The translations under genes and the position numbers were made by a program. The notes beneath the pieces were generated by a model. The model ran no database searches, was not told the origin of the DNA, and saw only the letters and a list, made by a program, of their open reading frames with translations. Shown here piece after piece: positions 1 to 7,332 of a DNA stretch of 56,273 nucleotides. Source of the DNA: Clostridiales bacterium. GTDB taxonomy: Bacteria > Bacillota > Clostridia > Lachnospirales > Anaerotignaceae. Within the stretch, counting starts at the first letter, position 1, and the number at the start of each line of letters is the position of its first letter. The stretch covers positions 1-56,273 of the forward strand of contig JAHZAW010000034.1 in NCBI GenBank assembly GCA_019423725.1, written 5' to 3'.

Positions 1-54
1 AGCCGAGGACAGGCGGCTGTAATGCTTATGAACTTCTGTAAAAACGTGAAATAA
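1..54 (+). CDS. C-terminal end of an unidentified protein (partial)
   Basis: Frame 1 is open from the window edge to a TAA at 52-54 and gives a 17-residue tail ending NFCKNVK. A strong terminator follows 15 bases later, which supports this being the end of a real plus-strand gene. Too little is visible to name a family. Confidence 0.5.
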   Translation, partial: SRGQAAVMLMNFCKNVK

Positions 55-68
55 GTATATGAAAGAGA

Positions 69-96
69 GGACGCTTCTAAAGGGGGCGTCCTTTTT
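69..96 (+). terminator. Rho-independent terminator of the upstream gene
   Basis: Stem GGACGC / GCGTCC with an A/G-rich loop, followed by five T. It ends the transcript of the partial gene at the window start and separates it from the LysR gene. Confidence 0.85.
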
Positions 97-192
97 ATAT
101 TGGGCTGATATGCGGTAAAAGTGGAGTTTTGGGCAAAAATGGTATGGTATAACCCAAGCTGATATGATATGCTGTATATATAATGATATTTT

Positions 193-1116
193 ATGAAAGG
201 TATGATGGAGATGGAGACAGGAATATCCCTGGACACCTATAAAATATTCTGTGCCGTTGTAAGGACGGGGAACATGTCGGCGGCGGCCAAGGAGCTGTTC
301 ATATCCCAGCCGGCGGTGAGCATGGCAGTAAAGCAGCTGGAGGAGAGGCTTGGAGGGCCGCTTTTGGTGAGGACGCCCAAGGGGGTATTGACCACACCGG
401 AGGGAAGGGTGCTTTTCAACTATCTGGACATGGCCTTTAACATGGTAAAGACAGCTGAGCATAAATATTTTGAGTTAGCAAATCTGGAGCAGGGCGAGGT
501 AAGGATAGGAGCCAGCGACGTAGTCATAAGCGGGTATCTTATGCCCTATATAGAGAAATTTTCCAATGCCTATTCGGACATCAGGATAAAGGTAGTGAAT
601 AAGACGACCTATGAGTCATTGGAGCTGATGAAGAGGGGGGTCATAGACATGTGTTTTGTGAACCTGCCCATCGAGCACAGTGAGGATATGGAGATAACCA
701 GGTGTGTAGAGATACACGACTGTCTCATAGGGGGAACGAAATATAAGGAGCTGGCGGAGAGAGGAGTAAAGCTGTCAGAGCTGTCGAAATATCCGCTGCT
801 GTTATTGGAGGACATGAGCAACACCAGGAAGCAGCTGGACAAGTTTGCTGCGGCTAACGGCATATATTTCAAGCCCATAATAGAGCTGGCAAGTTATGAC
901 CTGCTTATCGAGTTTGCGAAAATAAACCTGGGTCTGACCTTTATAATAAGGGAATTTGACAACAGTTCCATAGACGGAGAGAACATATTTGAGATACCAG
1001 TGACGCCGGAGCTGCCGACGAGATATGTGGGGCTTGTCATGCTTAAGAATGCGGCATTATCCTTTGCTGCCAGGAGGTTTGTGGAGATGCTTGGTCTGGA
1101 GGATAAGAAGGAATAG
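193..1116 (+). CDS. LysR-family transcriptional regulator
   Basis: A 307-residue LysR-type regulator of usual family length. The N-terminal winged helix-turn-helix covers about residues 12-70 (motif NMSAAAKELFISQPAVSMAV), followed by a LysR substrate-binding domain from about residue 100 (GEVRIGASD, then PLLLLED). The start is uncertain. The ATG at 193 has no Shine-Dalgarno site, whereas AAAGG at 196-200 precedes in-frame ATGs at 202, 205 and 211, so translation may begin at 205 or 211. The next gene on the same strand is a CaiB/AMACR-family gene starting 171 bases downstream. That arrangement suggests, but does not prove, that it is the target. The inducer is unknown. Confidence 0.9.
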   Translation: MKGMMEMETGISLDTYKIFCAVVRTGNMSAAAKELFISQPAVSMAVKQLEERLGGPLLVRTPKGVLTTPEGRVLFNYLDMAFNMVKTAEHKYFELANLEQGEVRIGASDVVISGYLMPYIEKFSNAYSDIRIKVVNKTTYESLELMKRGVIDMCFVNLPIEHSEDMEITRCVEIHDCLIGGTKYKELAERGVKLSELSKYPLLLLEDMSNTRKQLDKFAAANGIYFKPIIELASYDLLIEFAKINLGLTFIIREFDNSSIDGENIFEIPVTPELPTRYVGLVMLKNAALSFAARRFVEMLGLEDKKE

Positions 1117-1287
1117 TTTAATCTATACAAAAGGAAGTATATGGTATATGAATAATGTTATAGCATAGTGACAAAAAGTAACAAAAAGGATTAAAGATAG
1201 CTGGCGAATGTTGAAAAGGGGAGCAGTGTAAAGTAAAATGATGTTGTAGTCACTATATAGATAGTTATTTACGGGAGGAAAGAATAT

Positions 1288-2466
1288 ATGGGTTCACTAG
1301 ACGGATTAAAGGTACTTGATTTTTCAACACTGCTTCCCGGTCCCTATGCGACGCTTATGCTGGCGGATATGGGAGCGGAGGTACTCAAGGTAAGTTCAGC
1401 CAGCAAGCCGGACATAGTTCTGGACTATCCGCCCTTCATCGGGGACACGGGGGTATCAGCCTGCCAGGCATGGCTTGGAAGGAACAAGAAGACAATGTTC
1501 CTCAACCTTAAGACAGAGGAAGGAAAGGCCATAGTAAAAGAGCTGGTAAAGGAATATGATATAGTCCTTGAGCAGTTCAGGCCGGGAGTAATGGATAAGC
1601 TGGGTCTTGGCTATGAAGACCTTAAGGCAGTAAATCCGGCTGTTATTTATTGTTCGCTCACGGGCTACGGCCAGAGCGGACCGCTCAAGATGGCAGCAGG
1701 CCACGACATCAACTATATGTCCAGGAGCGGTATCATATCCCATGCTGGAAGAAAGGAAGGGGGACCTTCCCTTATGAACTTCCAGATAGCGGATATAGCG
1801 GTAGGATCGCTCAACTCAGTTATCGGAATACTTGCGGCAGTAAACTACAGAAGAAATACAGGCAAGGGACAGTTTATCGATGTAGCCATGATGGATGGCT
1901 GTGTTCCCTTCAACAGTCTTGACGGCGCCAGCTTCCTTGTATCGGGCGAGGAGCCTAAACGTGAGGGAGAGAGGCTCAACGGTGGCTGCATGTATGATTT
2001 TTATGAGACAAAGGACGGCCAGTATATGAGTGTAGGCTCCCTTGAGCCGCAGTTCTGGAAAGCATTCTGCCAGGCCATCGGACGTGAGGACCTTATCGAT
2101 GGAACGGTATGGCCTGAAAACGTAGGAGAAGTAAAGGCTGAGATAAGAGGCATATTCAAGACAAAGACAAGGGATGAATGGGTGGAAGTATTTTCACATT
2201 ATGACGCCTGCGTACAGCCAGTACTTAATCTTAAGGAAGCACTCCTTGAGGATGAGCAGGTAAAGGACAGACAGATGGTAGTGGACGTTGACCTTCCCCT
2301 TCATGAAGGAGTAAAGGTAAAACAGCTTGCCACATCCATAAAGCTCAGCGAATGCCCCTGTGAATATAAATTTGCTGGATATCCCCTTGGATACCACACA
2401 AAGGAAATGATCGAAAAACTCGGTCTCAACTATGATGAGCTTGAGGCAAAGGGCGTATTCAAATAA
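1288..2466 (+). CDS. CaiB/BaiF class III CoA-transferase superfamily protein, AMACR-like
   Basis: A 392-residue member of the CaiB/BaiF superfamily, whose enzymes move CoA between carboxylic acids or racemise 2-methylacyl-CoA. The N-terminus LDGLKVLDFSTLLPGPYAT is the family's CoA-binding start. GHDINY near residue 138 is the signature of the alpha-methylacyl-CoA racemase branch, where the His is a catalytic base. An Asp in IADIAVGS (about 171) sits where that branch, and the transferases, have their catalytic Asp. The start is set by GGGAGGA just upstream of the ATG. It stands alone between two regulators with its own terminator and no acyl-CoA dehydrogenase or ligase nearby, so the substrate cannot be inferred. 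Racemase is slightly favoured over transferase. Confidence 0.88.
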   Translation: MGSLDGLKVLDFSTLLPGPYATLMLADMGAEVLKVSSASKPDIVLDYPPFIGDTGVSACQAWLGRNKKTMFLNLKTEEGKAIVKELVKEYDIVLEQFRPGVMDKLGLGYEDLKAVNPAVIYCSLTGYGQSGPLKMAAGHDINYMSRSGIISHAGRKEGGPSLMNFQIADIAVGSLNSVIGILAAVNYRRNTGKGQFIDVAMMDGCVPFNSLDGASFLVSGEEPKREGERLNGGCMYDFYETKDGQYMSVGSLEPQFWKAFCQAIGREDLIDGTVWPENVGEVKAEIRGIFKTKTRDEWVEVFSHYDACVQPVLNLKEALLEDEQVKDRQMVVDVDLPLHEGVKVKQLATSIKLSECPCEYKFAGYPLGYHTKEMIEKLGLNYDELEAKGVFK

Positions 2467-2497
2467 GACGAAAAATGAACGAAAGATAAAATGACAG

Positions 2498-2523
2498 GTG
2501 CCGGCTTAAGCCGGCACTTTTTT
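2498..2523 (+). terminator. Rho-independent terminator after the CaiB-family gene
   Basis: Perfect 8-bp stem GTGCCGGC / GCCGGCAC with loop TTAA, followed by six T. It makes the CaiB-family gene monocistronic or the end of a unit starting at the LysR gene. Confidence 0.92.
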
Positions 2524-2615
2524 ATGGCAGCAGCCGGGTTTTAGATGGGGATTGATTTATATTTATTTGTTAAGTGGTTTATGCTAAAATAAACAAAAAG
2601 GTATAGAGGTGCGGT

Positions 2616-3206
2616 ATGTCAAAGAAAAAGGCAAGGAATACAAAGGGAAAGATAATATCAGCGGCATGGGAGCTGTTTTATGAGCAGGGCTATGATGACA
2701 CCACCGTTGAGGAGATAATAGAGAAATCGGGCACATCCAAGGGGTCATTTTATCATTATTTTGAGGGAAAGGACGCACTGCTTGGGTCTCTGTCCATACT
2801 TTTTGATGAGAAGTATCAGGAGCTCATGGAGGATATGGACGAAAACATGGGCAGCTTTGATAGGCTCATGTACCTGAACAGGGAGCTGTTCAAGATGATA
2901 GAAAACAGCATATCCTTAGACCTTTTGGCCAGGCTATACTCATCCCAGCTGGTGACCAAGGGAGAGAAACATCTGCTTGACCATAACAGGCTGTACTTTA
3001 AGGTTTTGAGGCAGATAGTGACTGAGGGCCAGAAAAAGGGAGAGCTTACCGATGAATTTTCGGTAAATGAGATAGTAAAGGCCTATGCCATGCTGGAGAG
3101 AGCTTTTCTCTATGACTGGTGCATAAGAAATGGGGATTATTCGCTCCTGCAGTATTCGGAGCAGATGTTCCCGCTGTTTTTTGGCGGATATAAAAAGAAT
3201 GTGTGA
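2616..3206 (+). CDS. TetR/AcrR-family transcriptional regulator
   Basis: A 196-residue TetR-type repressor. The DNA-binding domain spans residues 9-55, with the helix-turn-helix TTVEEIIEKSGTSKGSFYHYF. The C-terminal ligand domain is divergent, as is normal for the family. GAGGTG lies seven bases before the ATG at 2616. A terminator follows at 3212, so it is transcribed separately from the symporter downstream. It may control the flanking CaiB-family or symporter genes, or itself; no clear palindromic operator was recognised. Confidence 0.9.
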   Translation: MSKKKARNTKGKIISAAWELFYEQGYDDTTVEEIIEKSGTSKGSFYHYFEGKDALLGSLSILFDEKYQELMEDMDENMGSFDRLMYLNRELFKMIENSISLDLLARLYSSQLVTKGEKHLLDHNRLYFKVLRQIVTEGQKKGELTDEFSVNEIVKAYAMLERAFLYDWCIRNGDYSLLQYSEQMFPLFFGGYKKNV

Positions 3207-3211
3207 TATGG

Positions 3212-3243
3212 GCGCGGGCATAAATGATGCCGGCGCTTTTGTT
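3212..3243 (+). terminator. Terminator after the TetR gene
   Basis: Stem GCGCGGGCAT / ATGCCGGCGC (one mismatch), loop AAATG, then TTTTGTTTT. Confidence 0.8.
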
Positions 3244-3548
3244 TTCGTATCGAGTATTTTTGGGTTTTCGTATGCCATAGACGGACAAAAGTTTTCAAAA
3301 TTTTTTTGAAACTGAAAATATTATTTTTATTTTTCTGTAATATAGTATAGCTTATAAAACTGATAAATAAGGGAAATATTTATAAAATATTGAAAATAAG
3401 TATAGAATATAGTCTGTATTTAGTTCTGTATTTCAGTCTAGTATTTTTTGTGGTATAATATCCACTATGCAAAGAAATGCAGTGATAAACCGCAGATAAA
3501 GACAGGTTTTGCAGCATTTCAAAGAAACAGCAAAGGGGTAGTTATATT
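3244..3548 (+). promoter_or_regulatory. AT-rich intergenic region with the symporter promoter
   Basis: No coding sequence is seen. A -10 box TATAAT lies at 3454-3459, with a weak -35 (TTTCAG, 3431-3436) at 17-bp spacing. That gives a leader of roughly 80 bases before the symporter ATG. The leader holds a repeated GCA-rich stretch (AAATGCAGTG and GCAGCATTTC) that could fold as a weak hairpin. No known riboswitch motif was recognised. Confidence 0.55.
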
Positions 3549-5081
3549 ATGAGTAAATCTCAAATATGTATGATGATATCCATAGCTGTATACCTCATAG
3601 GTATGCTCTATGTCGGATATCTCTGTTCAAAGAAAAATAATACGGACGACGATTTCTATCTTGGAGGCAGGAAGCTCGGCCCCATCGTAACGGCCATGAG
3701 CGCCGAGGCATCGGATATGAGCAGCTGGCTGCTTATGGGTCTTCCCGGAGTTGCCTATCTTTCAGGTGTATGCGATTCCGGATGGACAGCCATAGGACTG
3801 GCAGTCGGTACATACGTTAACTGGCTCATAGTTGCCAAGAGAATAAGAAGATATTCCCATGTATCCAATAACGCCATCACCATACCTGACTTCTTCTCAA
3901 ACAGGTATCGTGACACAAGCAACATAATACTGGTAATATCAGCACTTATAATACTTATATTCTTCGTTCCTTACACGGCATCAGGATTTGCTGCCTGCGG
4001 AAAGCTTTTCTCAAGCCTTTTCGGTGTGGACTATATGGCAGCCATGATCGTAAGCGCCATCGTAATCGTTGGATATACAGCGCTGGGAGGATTCCTGGCC
4101 GCAAGTACCACAGACCTTATCCAGAGTATCGTTATGACCATTGCGCTTATAATCGTACTCGTGTTTGGAGTTAATGTGGCAGGCGGTTTCCAGGCGGTAA
4201 TTGATAACGCTAAAAATCTTCCCGGATACTTCTCACTCAACGCCATGTACGATCCCGTGGCTGGTACTTCAACATCCTATGGCATAATAACAAAGGTTTC
4301 AACACTGGCATGGGGCCTTGGATACTTTGGTATGCCCCATATACTTTTAAGATTCATGGCCATCGAGGATGACAATAAGCTTTCCCTTTCCAGAAGGATA
4401 GCTTCCATCTGGGTAGTCATCTCCCTTGCCATCGCCATATTCATTGGTACAGTTGGTCTTGCCATGACAAACGTCGGAGCAGTAGATAAACTTGAGGGTT
4501 CAGCTTCAGAGACAATAATCGTAAAGATATCAGCTCTCCTCAGCACAAAGGGAATAGTACCCGCACTTATCGCCGGTGTTATCATTGCCGGAATACTTGC
4601 ATCGACCATGTCAACGGCTGACTCACAGCTCATCGCAGCTTCATCAGCGGTTTCAAAGAACCTCTTTACAGCGGCTCATATTAAGACCGATCCTAAAAAG
4701 ACAGTATTCACAGCCAGAGCAACACTTCTTGTCATCGCTGTTATCGCAGCCTTCCTGGCAAGGAACCCTGACAGCTCAGTATTCGGAATAGTATCCTTTG
4801 CATGGGCAGGATTTGGAGCTGCCTTCGGACCCGTTGTACTGTTTGCTCTTTTCTGGAGACGTTCCAACAGATACGGAGCCATTGCTGGAATGATATCAGG
4901 CGGAGCCATGGTATTCATATGGAAATATCTCGTAAGGCCCTTAGGCGGAGCCTGGGATATATATGAACTCCTTCCCGCTTTCATCATTTCCTGTATTTTC
5001 ATAATAATATTCAGCCTTATAACTCCTGCTCCCTCTAAGGAGATAACAGATGAGTTCGATAAGGTAAAGAGCATGAAATAA
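3549..5081 (+). CDS. putP: Sodium:solute symporter, PutP (proline) type
   Basis: A 510-residue integral membrane protein of the SSS family, about 13 hydrophobic segments, close in length to E. coli PutP (502). The family imports a substrate, here probably L-proline, with Na+. Family marks are LGGRKLGPIVTAMSAEASDMSSWL near residue 40 and the Na+-site segment ILASTMSTADSQLIAASSAVS near residue 350. AAAGGGG lies ten bases before the ATG. It is flanked by its own promoter and terminator. Proline is inferred from overall resemblance; pantothenate or another acid cannot be excluded. Confidence 0.88.
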   Translation: MSKSQICMMISIAVYLIGMLYVGYLCSKKNNTDDDFYLGGRKLGPIVTAMSAEASDMSSWLLMGLPGVAYLSGVCDSGWTAIGLAVGTYVNWLIVAKRIRRYSHVSNNAITIPDFFSNRYRDTSNIILVISALIILIFFVPYTASGFAACGKLFSSLFGVDYMAAMIVSAIVIVGYTALGGFLAASTTDLIQSIVMTIALIIVLVFGVNVAGGFQAVIDNAKNLPGYFSLNAMYDPVAGTSTSYGIITKVSTLAWGLGYFGMPHILLRFMAIEDDNKLSLSRRIASIWVVISLAIAIFIGTVGLAMTNVGAVDKLEGSASETIIVKISALLSTKGIVPALIAGVIIAGILASTMSTADSQLIAASSAVSKNLFTAAHIKTDPKKTVFTARATLLVIAVIAAFLARNPDSSVFGIVSFAWAGFGAAFGPVVLFALFWRRSNRYGAIAGMISGGAMVFIWKYLVRPLGGAWDIYELLPAFIISCIFIIIFSLITPAPSKEITDEFDKVKSMK

Positions 5082-5102
5082 GCCGGAATAAATATATAAA
5101 AA

Positions 5103-5133
5103 TAAGACATACGTTCGTATGTCTTATTTTTTT
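5103..5133. terminator. Bidirectional terminator between putP and lplA
   Basis: Perfect stem AAGACATACG / CGTATGTCTT with a two-base loop, flanked by A-rich sequence on the left and T7 on the right. It can serve the symporter on the plus strand and the lipoate ligase on the minus strand. Confidence 0.88.
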
Positions 5134-5140
5134 GCTCCCA

Positions 5141-6136
5141 TTACTGGAATATGCAGTCTATGAATTCATCGGCGCTTATACCGCCAAGTATATTTTTTAG
5201 GGGAAGACCGTCCAATACAGTCCTTATGGCTTCCGGAGAAAATGTAGTTCCAACGAGGGCTTCCTCCAGGGGCAGGGCGTCGGTAAGGGCCATAAAGTCA
5301 CCGAATATGCGGCAGTCAGTTATTTTGTTATCCTTTATGCTGAGCATTATATCGATGAGCCCGCCGTCAAACTTAGCTGAACACTTTATATCCATGGGCT
5401 GGACCGTTCGGAATGTCCATTCTGGGCGGCTGTATTTTTCAGCGGCCAGCTTTTCAACGGCCTTTTGGTCCTCATCGGTGAGTATATAATCTTCCATGGG
5501 CGTATCCTTTGAGAATGAGGCTGCCAGGGATGATATGAACTCATCCACAGTCATTTTTTCCTTAAGGAAGGATGAGATATTGCCCACACGGCTTTTTACG
5601 GACTTGGTGCTTTTTGATAAAAACTTTTCCGGCCTGACCTTCAGTGCGTCAGCCAGCTTTTTTATGTCCGAATCAAAAAGCAGTGTGCCATGGTGGAGTA
5701 TACGGCCCTTATATATCCTTTGGGCGTTGCCGGATATTTTAAGTCCGTCGATCGTTATATCATTTCTTCCGTCGGCTTGGGCAGTAACTCCGATGTCGGA
5801 CAAAGCTTTGATAACAGGACGGGTAAAATCGTTTATGGTAAAGCCTTCGCTCTCATCAAGCTCGGTTATGAATGAAAAATTTACATTTCCCATATCGTGG
5901 TAAACAGCCCCTCCGCCGGTGGTCCTGCGGACGACAAAAACCCCGTTTTTTTCGATAAAATCAAGGTTTATCTCCTCTAAGGCGTTCTGATTGTTACCGA
6001 TCACCACTGTGTTATTGTTTTGCCAAAGGATAAGAAAACTCATATTTTGTTTAGTGGTCAAAATATATTCCTCCAGCGCAAGATTGTAGAATGGATTTGT
6101 GCTTTTGTTATGAATGTAGTATAGCTTTTTGTACAT
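5141..6136 (-). CDS. lplA: Lipoate-protein ligase A
   Basis: A 331-residue LplA. It activates free lipoate with ATP and attaches it to a lysine of lipoyl domains. The lipoate-binding motif RRTTGGGAVYHD lies near residues 74-85 and the adenylate-site lysine in LKISGNAQR near 132-140. The extra C-terminal accessory domain from about residue 245 marks the bidomain LplA that can carry out both steps, unlike LipM/LipL. AAGGA precedes the ATG at 6136. It is divergent from osmC and lies 1.2 kb from a dihydrolipoamide dehydrogenase that contains its own lipoyl domain, the obvious local substrate. No lipoyl synthase (LipA) is present here, so the cell may scavenge lipoate. Confidence 0.95.
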   Translation of the reverse strand: MYKKLYYIHNKSTNPFYNLALEEYILTTKQNMSFLILWQNNNTVVIGNNQNALEEINLDFIEKNGVFVVRRTTGGGAVYHDMGNVNFSFITELDESEGFTINDFTRPVIKALSDIGVTAQADGRNDITIDGLKISGNAQRIYKGRILHHGTLLFDSDIKKLADALKVRPEKFLSKSTKSVKSRVGNISSFLKEKMTVDEFISSLAASFSKDTPMEDYILTDEDQKAVEKLAAEKYSRPEWTFRTVQPMDIKCSAKFDGGLIDIMLSIKDNKITDCRIFGDFMALTDALPLEEALVGTTFSPEAIRTVLDGLPLKNILGGISADEFIDCIFQ

Positions 6137-6251
6137 TTAGTATATCCTTTCGGTGTATTTTTTGGTGCAAACGCAGATTGGTTAATTGTTTAACAATTGA
6201 AAAATAGTTAATGATCTGTCAATATTAACATAGTTAAACAAATATCTTTTG

Positions 6252-6280
6252 TTGACCGTGTGAATTTTGTATGATATGAT
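6252..6280 (+). promoter_or_regulatory. Sigma-A-type promoter for osmC-cupin
   Basis: TTGACC (6252-6257), 17-bp spacer, TATGAT (6275-6280). A short inverted repeat TCTCCATGGGAGA lies in the leader about 50 bases downstream. The lplA promoter must lie in the same 255-bp divergent gap but is not clear. Confidence 0.7.
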
Positions 6281-6391
6281 TATATCACACTGAGTTCTGT
6301 AATGTAAAATACAAATGAGAATGTCAACTCTCCATGGGAGATGGACGTTCCCTGGTGTATCGGAAAATAAATACATAAAGGAGAAGAGAGA

Positions 6392-6835
6392 ATGTACGAA
6401 AAGACTTATAAAGTATCAGCAAAAAGAGTAAATGACGTTGAGGTCGATGTTGAGGCAAGAGGCCATAAGATAAAGATCGATGAACCCGTTGCCCAGGGCG
6501 GTACAGATAAGGGAATGAACCCCGTTGAACTGCTCCTTGCAAGCATCGCTGCATGCCAGACAATAACAGCATCTGTTTACGCAGAATCCATGGGAATCAA
6601 AATAGATGAGATATCAGTTGACGTTGAGGGAGATATGGACTCAGCAGGATTTATGGGATACGCTAAGTTCAGACCCGGATACACAAACATCAGAACACAT
6701 GTAAAGATCAAATCAGACGCAGATCCTTCTATGGTACAGCAGCTGATCGATATAGTTGAGCTCAGATGCCCCGTAGAGGATTCAGTTAAAAACGGAGTTC
6801 AGATCGAAAAACCCGTATTAGATGTTGAAAAGTAA
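6392..6835 (+). CDS. OsmC/Ohr-family protein (probable thiol peroxidase)
   Basis: A 147-residue OsmC-fold protein. Characterised Ohr/OsmC members are cysteine-based peroxidases for organic hydroperoxides, with two cysteines meeting in the active site. Both are present: Cys55 in SIAACQT, starting the central helix, and Cys126 in LRCPVED. The RCPVED context resembles the less-studied OsmC-like (YhfA-type) branch rather than classical Ohr, so substrate preference is uncertain. AAAGGAG precedes the ATG. Codons are those of the window's highly expressed genes. The cupin follows 44 bases later, and the lipoyl-containing Lpd sits downstream of that. Ohr proteins elsewhere take electrons from lipoylated proteins, so the context is suggestive. 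Confidence 0.88.
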   Translation: MYEKTYKVSAKRVNDVEVDVEARGHKIKIDEPVAQGGTDKGMNPVELLLASIAACQTITASVYAESMGIKIDEISVDVEGDMDSAGFMGYAKFRPGYTNIRTHVKIKSDADPSMVQQLIDIVELRCPVEDSVKNGVQIEKPVLDVEK

Positions 6836-6879
6836 GAAGTAAAAAATAATAATTTATATATCAGAAAAGGAGAATAGCT

Positions 6880-7260
6880 ATGAGTCAATATGTTGGAAAA
6901 ATCAAAGACCTTCCCGAGGCACCCGGTAACTTTATCGAAAACGCATCTAAAAAAGTAATTTTTGGACCCACACATTTCTGGCCTGATTATGTTATGAGAT
7001 GCTTTGACCTTAAACCCGGAGCAGGCGAGAAAGAGCCTCATACACATCCCTGGTCACACTGGGTAGTTATCTATGACGGAGAAGGCGTATTCTCAATAGA
7101 TGGTGTTGAATATCCCGTTAAAAGAGGAGACTGGCTCCATGTACCCGGAGGAATCCCTCACTATAACTATAACTCATCATCAACAGATAACTTCTGCTTC
7201 CTTTGCATCGTTCCTCCCGAAGGAGACGTTAGTCCTCTTCTTTCAGGCAAAGGATGCTGA
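6880..7260 (+). CDS. Small cupin-domain protein
   Basis: A 126-residue single-domain cupin. The first cupin motif is PHTHPWSHWVVIYDGEG (about residues 53-69) and the second is GDWLHVPGGIPHYNY (about 84-98). Together they supply His ligands for one metal ion; the usual Glu of motif 1 is not evident. Small cupins include dioxygenases, isomerases and sensors, so no reaction is assigned. AAAAGGAG precedes the ATG. It is probably co-transcribed with osmC and uses similarly biased codons. A hairpin separates it from lpd, which might lower but need not stop transcription into lpd. Confidence 0.85.
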   Translation: MSQYVGKIKDLPEAPGNFIENASKKVIFGPTHFWPDYVMRCFDLKPGAGEKEPHTHPWSHWVVIYDGEGVFSIDGVEYPVKRGDWLHVPGGIPHYNYNSSSTDNFCFLCIVPPEGDVSPLLSGKGC

Positions 7261-7281
7261 TAATAAAAATATAAGCTGTTA

Positions 7282-7308
7282 TTTGGGGCGGTCTTTGACC
7301 GCCTCAAA
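7282..7308 (+). terminator. Hairpin between cupin and lpd (terminator or attenuator)
   Basis: A 12-bp stem TTTGGGGCGGTC / GACCGCCTCAAA (one G-T pair), loop TTT, followed by a weak TTTT run after three further bases. The T tract is poor, so partial termination or RNA processing is as likely as a full stop. Confidence 0.55.
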
Positions 7309-7332
7309 TTTTAACTGAAATGAGGTGTAATA

